14,975 nucleotides of DNA from CAIZLB01 sp039795875 (GTDB taxonomy: Bacteria > Patescibacteriota > Minisyncoccia > Phycocordibacterales > CAIZLB01): NCBI GenBank assembly GCA_039795875.1, contig JBDKKY010000019.1:1-14975 (forward strand). Reading direction: 5' to 3'. The position numbers were made by a program, and so were the translations under genes. The notes below the pieces were generated by a model. It made no database searches, had not been told where the DNA came from, and was given only the letters and a program-made list of their open reading frames with translations. Each line of letters begins with the position of its first letter. Within the stretch, counting starts at the first letter, position 1. Below are positions 10,600 through 14,975 of this stretch, piece after piece.

Positions 10600-12405
10600 C
10601 TACCCTCGTTTCATCATCTTCAAAAACACCTCATGCGAAATATTCACCTTCGCATTAGCCTGCATTTTTTTCTTTCCTTTTTTCTGTTTCTCTAACAACT
10701 TCTTCTTTCGGCTGACATCTCCACCATAGAGATACCCGGTCACATCTTTTCGCATAGCTGATAGGGTTCGTGAAGCCACAATTCGTCCATCGGCCTTGGC
10801 TTGGATCTTGGTTACAAACAATTGTTTAGGTAAAATTTTCTCCAATCTCTCCACAGCTTGTACAGCCTCCTCATCAAGCCGCCGCTTCGCCACCACTCGA
10901 GTAAATGCTTCAACAGGTTCTTCAGCGACCAAAATATCCATGCGCATCACATCCGCGTCTTTCATTTCAAAAAATTCATATGATAATGAAGCGTATCCTG
11001 ATGTAACACTTTTCAATTCGTCAAAAAAGTTTCTCATCAATTCTCGAAGAGGCATCAGGATCGTTAAGGCTAGTCGACCGTCTCCAAAGTTCTCTGTCTC
11101 AATCAGGTCTCCTTCATGATCGTACAGCAATTGATAAATTGCCCCAGAATATCCTGATGGTGAAATAATTTTAAGCATTACCCAAGGCTCTCTAACGTTG
11201 GCTACTTGCCCGTGTTCTGGAAATAATGATGGAGAATATACAGTTTTATGTTTTCCATCTTTCAAAGTTACTTCGTAGATGATACTTGGTGTCGCAATAA
11301 CCAAAGACAAACCATACTCCCGTTTCAACCGCTCAGTGATAATTTCCAGGTGAAGCAATCCCAAAAAACCACAACGGAATCCTCGTCCCATCGATCCCGA
11401 ACTTTCTTCTTCATATGAAAATGCCGAGTCAGACAAGCTCAATTTTCCAAGCGATTGCTTTAACAATTCAAAATCATCAGCGTTCTCTGGAAACACCGAG
11501 GCCCAAACAACTGGTGACGGCTTCATGTATCCGTGCAATTCTGGCAACTGTTTACGGAATAGCGTAATAGTATCTCCAACGGTTGCAATACCTGGCTGTT
11601 TGATACCAGTTACGATGTATCCAATAGCCCCCTTCTCTAGAGTTTCTACCGCTCGCTCTTCTGGTGCAAAGATTCCTACTTCCAGTGCAAAGAATTTTTC
11701 TCCTGCAATCTTAAACAACAATTCATCACCTTTCTTTATCGCTCCTTCCATCACTCTGATATATACAATCACACCTCGGTGATTTGAATATTGAAAATCA
11801 AAGATCAATCCGCGAAAATTTGCATTACCTTGAGCATCTATGTCGGGCAATTCAGCCTGCGGTGAAGGTACAAGTTCAATAATCTTCTCCAACAATGCAT
11901 CAACTCCGGCCCCAGTCTTTCCTGAAGTTTCCAATATAGAGTCTTTATCACATTTTAGTAACAGAGAAACTTCATTCTTGATCTCGTCTATGCGCGCAAT
12001 CGGAGAGTCTACCTTTGAGAGCACTGGGATGATCACAAGCCCCGCTTCTTCAGCCAGACGAAGCGTGGTGAGTGTTTGGGCTTGCACACCTTGAGTGGCA
12101 TCAACAAGCAACACACAGCCTTCTACAGCCCGTAGGGCCCGCGACACTTCATATGAGAAGTCTATGTGTCCTGGTGTATCGATCAAGTTGAAAACATACC
12201 CCTTGTACTCCATTCGTACTGGTCGCATCTTGATGGTGATTCCCTTCTCTTTTTCCAATTCCATATCATCCAACATTTGATCTTTCATTTTTCGCTTTTC
12301 TACCGTCTGAGTCAGCTCGAGCATGCGGTCCGCTAGAGTAGATTTTCCGTGGTCGATATGGGCGATGATACTGAAGTTTCGTATATGTTCCGAGTTTTTA
12401 CTCAT
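10600..12405 (-). CDS. lepA: Elongation factor 4 (LepA)
   Basis: A ribosome-associated GTPase that back-translocates or rescues stalled ribosomes and aids 30S assembly. At 601 residues it has the usual length (about 600). G1 is AHIDHGKST at 15-23, G2 GITI at 55-58, G3 DTPGHIDF at 76-83. G4 reads SKVD at 130-133, where NKxD is usual, an uncommon Asn-to-Ser change. Domain II, the EF-G-like domains (GRGFRCGFLGLLHLEI; later GDGRLALTILMPL) and the LepA-specific C-terminal domain with KADGRIVASRT, MRKDVTGYLYGGDVSRKKKL and a KGKKKMQ end are all present. The ATG at 12405 has no Shine-Dalgarno, and a promoter -10 ends 10 bases upstream. Structured element B follows the stop. Confidence 0.97.
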   Translation of the reverse strand: MSKNSEHIRNFSIIAHIDHGKSTLADRMLELTQTVEKRKMKDQMLDDMELEKEKGITIKMRPVRMEYKGYVFNLIDTPGHIDFSYEVSRALRAVEGCVLLVDATQGVQAQTLTTLRLAEEAGLVIIPVLSKVDSPIARIDEIKNEVSLLLKCDKDSILETSGKTGAGVDALLEKIIELVPSPQAELPDIDAQGNANFRGLIFDFQYSNHRGVIVYIRVMEGAIKKGDELLFKIAGEKFFALEVGIFAPEERAVETLEKGAIGYIVTGIKQPGIATVGDTITLFRKQLPELHGYMKPSPVVWASVFPENADDFELLKQSLGKLSLSDSAFSYEEESSGSMGRGFRCGFLGLLHLEIITERLKREYGLSLVIATPSIIYEVTLKDGKHKTVYSPSLFPEHGQVANVREPWVMLKIISPSGYSGAIYQLLYDHEGDLIETENFGDGRLALTILMPLRELMRNFFDELKSVTSGYASLSYEFFEMKDADVMRMDILVAEEPVEAFTRVVAKRRLDEEAVQAVERLEKILPKQLFVTKIQAKADGRIVASRTLSAMRKDVTGYLYGGDVSRKKKLLEKQKKGKKKMQANAKVNISHEVFLKMMKRG

Positions 12406-12414
12406 GTAAATACC

Positions 12415-12443
12415 AATATACAGTACAAAAGGAAAAACTCCAA
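12415..12443 (-). promoter_or_regulatory. lepA: lepA promoter
   Basis: TTGGAG at 12443-12438, exactly 17 bases, TATATT at 12420-12415, then 9 bases to the ATG, giving a leader of 2-3 bases. The -35 box is part of the right arm of the upstream gene's terminator. Confidence 0.7.
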
Positions 12444-12464
12444 TCTGGGCAGAGAGGAGTTTTT
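12433..12464 (-). terminator. Terminator of the exported protein gene upstream of lepA
   Basis: AAAAACTCC (12433-12441) pairs with GGAGTTTTT (12456-12464) around a 14-base loop. On the minus strand GGAG is followed by TTTTTCCTTTT. It lies 60-95 bases beyond the stop of the 193-residue protein; a weaker TTATCTAA/TTAGATAA hairpin (12471-12496) precedes it. Confidence 0.75.
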
Positions 12465-12526
12465 TGTGCTTTATCTAATATGAGACTGTTAGATAAAAGC
12501 TTTGCCGCTCTCTACTCCAGCACTAT

Positions 12527-13108
12527 CTATCTTGGAGCGGCCAGAGTCGACGTCGCAATAGTAACCGAATTCGTCTGACTTGTAGGCAAAGGCTGTAACG
12601 CTCCACCATTTATAGAATATCCTGACCAATTACCAATACCACTCGCCCCTAGCGATACTCTGTATGTACCTGGTGGGAGATCTGTAAATGAGGCGTTTAC
12701 AGTAAACCGCTTCATAGCTCCTGCGCCAATAACATAGATCGGGCCATTCAAGTTAGTAATTGTATTTGTGCCCTCTTCAGTAATTATTCCTGTTGGACGA
12801 ACTGATGTCGCAATCTGATATTGTCCTGCCGCATTCAACTTAAACAAGACTGGCATGTTTAGAAATGTAATCGCTGATGTAGCTTGCTTTGTTGGATTTA
12901 CAACTTTAATGGTTGCATTGTACACAAGAATATCACCCCTCTTTCCTTTTTCTATTGTTAAAAATTGGTCCTTTGAGCCAGATACTTGAGCAGAGTTGGA
13001 CACATTGGCCAAAGACACCGCTGCTCCCGTCTTTTGTTTATCATAGACGTATTTACCAACAAATATGATGACAAGTATCAGAACAATTAACAATAAAATT
13101 TTTTTCAT
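12527..13108 (-). CDS. Anchored exported protein of unknown function
   Basis: A 193-residue protein. Residues 3-17 (KILLLIVLILVIIFV) form an uncleaved anchor or signal. From about 35 onward the chain alternates hydrophobic beta strands with S/T/N/G-rich turns: LVYNATIKVVNPT, the PVYVIGAGAMKRFTVNASF segment, and a PPGTYRVSLG strand. That pattern suggests an immunoglobulin- or CARDB-like beta sandwich outside the cell, though no family is firmly recognised. It has no cysteine and a threonine-rich C-terminus. The N-terminus (MKKI + leucine/isoleucine run + K-x-Y-V-Y) resembles that of the 632-residue IPT protein, so both may use the same export route. Upstream, only weak -10 candidates are seen. 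Confidence 0.7.
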   Translation of the reverse strand: MKKILLLIVLILVIIFVGKYVYDKQKTGAAVSLANVSNSAQVSGSKDQFLTIEKGKRGDILVYNATIKVVNPTKQATSAITFLNMPVLFKLNAAGQYQIATSVRPTGIITEEGTNTITNLNGPIYVIGAGAMKRFTVNASFTDLPPGTYRVSLGASGIGNWSGYSINGGALQPLPTSQTNSVTIATSTLAAPR

Positions 13109-13167
13109 ACGATAAGGTTCTTAGTTAAATTGATTATGAAGTAATTATATGCTTTTTTTACAGGGTG

Positions 13168-13176
13168 TGCTAGGAT
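13168..13176 (+). promoter_or_regulatory. Possible extended -10 promoter of the GC-rich micro-protein gene
   Basis: TGC-TAGGAT with the hexamer at 13171-13176; no good -35 box. The transcript would have a leader of about 60 bases containing a CCTGG/CCAGG hairpin (about 13189-13204) and then a G-free CA-rich stretch up to the GTG at 13242. Confidence 0.4.
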
Positions 13177-13241
13177 ATATTCGTTTACCTGGTGTGTGCC
13201 AGGCTAACAAAACAGACCAACTCTCTCACTCAAAACCAACC

Positions 13242-13481
13242 GTGAACAAATCGACCAGAACGTTCTTCATCGCATTACTGCTTATTCCATGGGTCCTGAC
13301 CATCCCGGTCCGGGCCTGTCTCCCCGACAAAGGGACAACAAAGAAAAAGAAGAGGGCTAAGACCTCTGCAGCTCCAAATCCAACTGTGGACCAAAACCAC
13401 CCACAGGATTCAGAGACACCGCCCGCATCAGATCCTCGCTGGACCATCACCCTTCCTGCGACCGAAACCTCCTCGACCTGA
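13242..13481 (+). CDS. Putative secreted, lysine/proline-rich small protein
   Basis: No homologue is recognised. The GTG at 13242 gives 79 residues: a signal peptide-like start (VNKSTRTFFIALLLIPWVLT), one cysteine at 26 in VRAC (near-lipobox, but with R at -2), then a basic KKKKRAK cluster at 34-40 and a disordered P/T/S/D-rich tail ending ATETSST. The frame is open back to an ATG at 13149, but that extension would start upstream of the likely promoter and reads poorly, so the GTG is preferred. The segment is markedly GC-rich compared with flanks, has a 26-base G-free leader (13216-13241), and ends at its own terminator, the same design as the GNAT-like cassette. The opposite strand is also open; that frame looks like a shadow. 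Confidence 0.5.
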   Translation: MNKSTRTFFIALLLIPWVLTIPVRACLPDKGTTKKKKRAKTSAAPNPTVDQNHPQDSETPPASDPRWTITLPATETSST

Positions 13482-13518
13482 CCTCCGCCGAAAGGCCTTG
13501 GAGACACCACAACACAGC

Positions 13519-13563
13519 AAAACCGCGCGTTCCTCGCTTGAGGAGGAACGTTGCGGTTTTTTT
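13519..13563. terminator. Strong convergent terminator
   Basis: AAAACCGC (13519-13526) pairs with GCGGTTTT (13553-13560), with an inner CGTTCCTC / GAGG-GGAACG stem. TTTTTTTAT follows on the plus strand, and TTTTGC on the minus strand. It separates the micro-protein gene (plus) from the ABC ATPase gene (minus). Confidence 0.88.
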
Positions 13564-13604
13564 ATGGCTGCATTATCGTAAAATCCGAGGGCGAGCGAGG
13601 GTTT

Positions 13605-14279
13605 TTATCCTATCAATCCATCCTTCATCTCAATCACCCGATCGGCCACTCGAGCATAATCAGCTTCATGAGTCACCATCACGATTGTCTGACCCCTAGC
13701 GTGAATGTCTTGGAAAATTTTCAACACAAGCATTGATGACTCAGTATCTAGGTTGGCAGTTGGCTCATCAGCAAAAAGAATGGCTGGATCATGGGCTAGC
13801 GCTCGGGCAATACTGACACGTTGTTGTTGTCCTCCAGAAAGCTTGGCTGGTACGTTGCTGTATTTTCCAGCCAAACCTACCATGTCCAACACTTCTCTAG
13901 ATTTTTTATAAGCGGCCTCTTTTGTATATCCTTGCATGAGTAGTGGCAGTGCAACATTTTCCATCGCAGTTAGATCAGGAAGTAGAGCATAGTCTTGAAA
14001 CACATATCCCAATTTTGATAATCGGAAATCACTTCGCTTATCTTCTGAAAGACTGTGCACATCATTGCCTTCGATTGTGATCTCCCCCGCTGAAGGTGTA
14101 TCGAGCAATCCCAGCTGATACAACAACGTACTCTTGCCCGCACCAGAGCGACCCATGATCGCCACGAACTCACCTTGTCGAATCACCATATCAATACCCT
14201 TAAGAACATGCGTTTCTTTTTCTCCGTCAATAAAGACTTTGGTTAAACCTTTAGTTGTGATGATATTTTCGTTTTGCAT
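13605..14279 (-). CDS. ABC transporter ATP-binding protein, LolD/MacB type
   Basis: A 224-residue ATPase with every core motif: Walker A GRSGAGKST at 43-51, Q-loop Q95 in VFQDYALL, signature LSGGQQQR at 147-154, Walker B ILFADEPT at 167-174, and H-loop H204 in VTHE. The length and the MGRSGAGKSTLL and NVALPL(L) segments match the LolD/MacB/FtsE group, whose ATPases work with FtsX-like permeases by mechanotransmission rather than classical transport. It follows the FtsX-like permease by 19 bases, so the pair forms one exporter or mechanotransmission complex at the cytoplasmic membrane. The substrate (lipoprotein, peptide or wall-hydrolase control) cannot be read from the sequence. No Shine-Dalgarno is present. 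Confidence 0.93.
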   Translation of the reverse strand: MQNENIITTKGLTKVFIDGEKETHVLKGIDMVIRQGEFVAIMGRSGAGKSTLLYQLGLLDTPSAGEITIEGNDVHSLSEDKRSDFRLSKLGYVFQDYALLPDLTAMENVALPLLMQGYTKEAAYKKSREVLDMVGLAGKYSNVPAKLSGGQQQRVSIARALAHDPAILFADEPTANLDTESSMLVLKIFQDIHARGQTIVMVTHEADYARVADRVIEMKDGLIG

Positions 14280-14298
14280 AAATAATATTCTATATAAA

Positions 14299-14975
14299 TT
14301 ATCGTCCCAAGATTGAATCGAGAGTATTCTTGCCCACGATCATTCGAGCGGGAATATACCCTGCGACGATAGTTGTAACAAAGAGTGCGACGACTCGATA
14401 TAATGTTCCGGTTAGTGGCGCATAGAGGATACCATCACTGAATGGAAAGTTAATAGGATGAGCGTCTATGAATGGCACCAGAAATCCATACAATACCAAC
14501 ATACCCAGTGCCGCACCAACAACAGCATAGAAAGCAGATTGAATGATATATGAATATTTAATTGATTTAGATGATATACCAATTCCTTTCAAAATTCCGA
14601 TAAATTTTCTTCGAGTTAGTGTGTTCACAAAGATCACAATAAACACAGTGATGGACGCCACAACCAAACCAATACTTCCCATCAATGTACCAAGTAGTCC
14701 GAACAAATCTTTCATGTCTTTCAAAAACTTAGGCTGAGCCTCTGTGGCGGTTTGAATCTTGGCATCATACTCATACCCATTGGCGAGCAACACTTCTTTG
14801 ACCTTTATCGCATCTGCTTCTGTACTTCCTGGTATAAGTTTGACAGCGATCTCACTGACATTCACATCACTTCGTCCGAGCAATTTTCTCATCTCTGATT
14901 CGATCATTATTACCCGAGAGTCGATGTTGTCGATCTTTGATCTCATAAAACCGCGGATGAATACTTCTTTCATAT
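14299..14975 (-). CDS. FtsX-like/MacB-type ABC permease, C-terminal part
   Basis: The gene enters from the right edge; an ATG lies at 14973, but MacB-type permeases are about 400 residues and the visible part begins inside the extracytoplasmic domain, so this is a fragment. Residues 1-90 of the visible part are the soluble domain (with a KEVLLANGYEYDA fold typical of PCD regions). Then come three transmembrane helices: LMGSIGLVVASITVFIVIFV, SAFYAVVGAALGMLVLYGF and YRVVALFVTTIVAGYIPARM. The motif RRKFIGILKGIGISSKSI between helices one and two and the IPAR-M near the end are hallmarks of the FtsX domain. It is encoded upstream of, and with, the ATPase gene. Confidence 0.88.
   Translation of the reverse strand, partial: MKEVFIRGFMRSKIDNIDSRVIMIESEMRKLLGRSDVNVSEIAVKLIPGSTEADAIKVKEVLLANGYEYDAKIQTATEAQPKFLKDMKDLFGLLGTLMGSIGLVVASITVFIVIFVNTLTRRKFIGILKGIGISSKSIKYSYIIQSAFYAVVGAALGMLVLYGFLVPFIDAHPINFPFSDGILYAPLTGTLYRVVALFVTTIVAGYIPARMIVGKNTLDSILGR

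Noticed and set aside
12504..12540. CCGCTC/GAGCGG inverted repeat spanning the stop of the 193-residue protein gene
   Set aside because: Six base pairs over a 25-base loop with no T-tract after it on either strand; the hairpin at 12433-12464 is the better terminator.
13226..13510. 94-codon minus-strand frame opposite the GC-rich micro-protein gene
   Set aside because: No promoter or start context; the glycine/valine/phenylalanine-rich product looks like a complement of the P/T/K-rich plus frame.
1..14975. CRISPR array, insertion sequence or phage genes
   Set aside because: No regularly spaced repeats, transposase, integrase or capsid motifs were seen; the tRNA-Arg repeat pair is the only mobility-like trace.

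Overview
The window most likely comes from a Candidate Phyla Radiation genome (Patescibacteria, Parcubacteria-like). This is inferred from gene style, not from a marker tree. The genes are short and tightly packed. Many products carry one N-terminal membrane anchor, two exported proteins have no clear homologue, TsaD is enlarged, and almost no start codon has a Shine-Dalgarno sequence. Instead, many first genes have a sigma70-like -10 box only 4-11 bases upstream of the start codon, which points to widespread leaderless or near-leaderless mRNAs.

Layout. At 1-251 (minus) is the N-terminus of an apparent family 17 glycoside hydrolase. At 300-870 there is a stretch without long genes. It holds two minus-strand promoter-to-terminator units with micro-ORFs, large hairpins and a perfect G-quadruplex motif. 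At 901-2966 a DNA polymerase III delta-like gene diverges from tsaD (tRNA t6A synthesis); tsaD is followed at once by a PrsW-like membrane protease. A free-standing Hsp20 gene follows, closed by a bidirectional terminator that it shares with a 632-residue exported IPT/TIG-domain protein on the minus strand.

At 6249-6694 a small membrane protein, tRNA-Phe and structured element A form one minus-strand unit. At 6737-8931 (minus) lie an RlmI-like methyltransferase, a membrane-anchored FKBP isomerase, a YruB-like glutaredoxin and an FtsB/DivIC-like division protein. A 36-residue single-pass membrane protein diverges from the division gene. A GC-rich, GNAT-like gene (plus) and a NADAR/YbiA-family gene (minus) follow.

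At 10214-10438 is tRNA-Arg(CCU) with a 21-bp copy of its 3' end 152 bp away. At 10480-12405 are structured element B and lepA (EF4). The right end has a second exported protein of unknown function, a GC-rich secreted micro-protein gene, and an ABC exporter pair (LolD/MacB-type ATPase and FtsX-like permease, the latter cut by the window end).

The genes serve translation and tRNA modification (tsaD, lepA, two tRNAs, the methyltransferase), replication (delta), protein folding and redox at the envelope (FKBP, glutaredoxin, Hsp20, PrsW), division (FtsB), and secretion. The strongest novel signal is the pair of structured elements A and B. They share linkers, three ordered stem-loops and compensatory stem changes, and they lie directly 3' of tRNA-Phe and of lepA.
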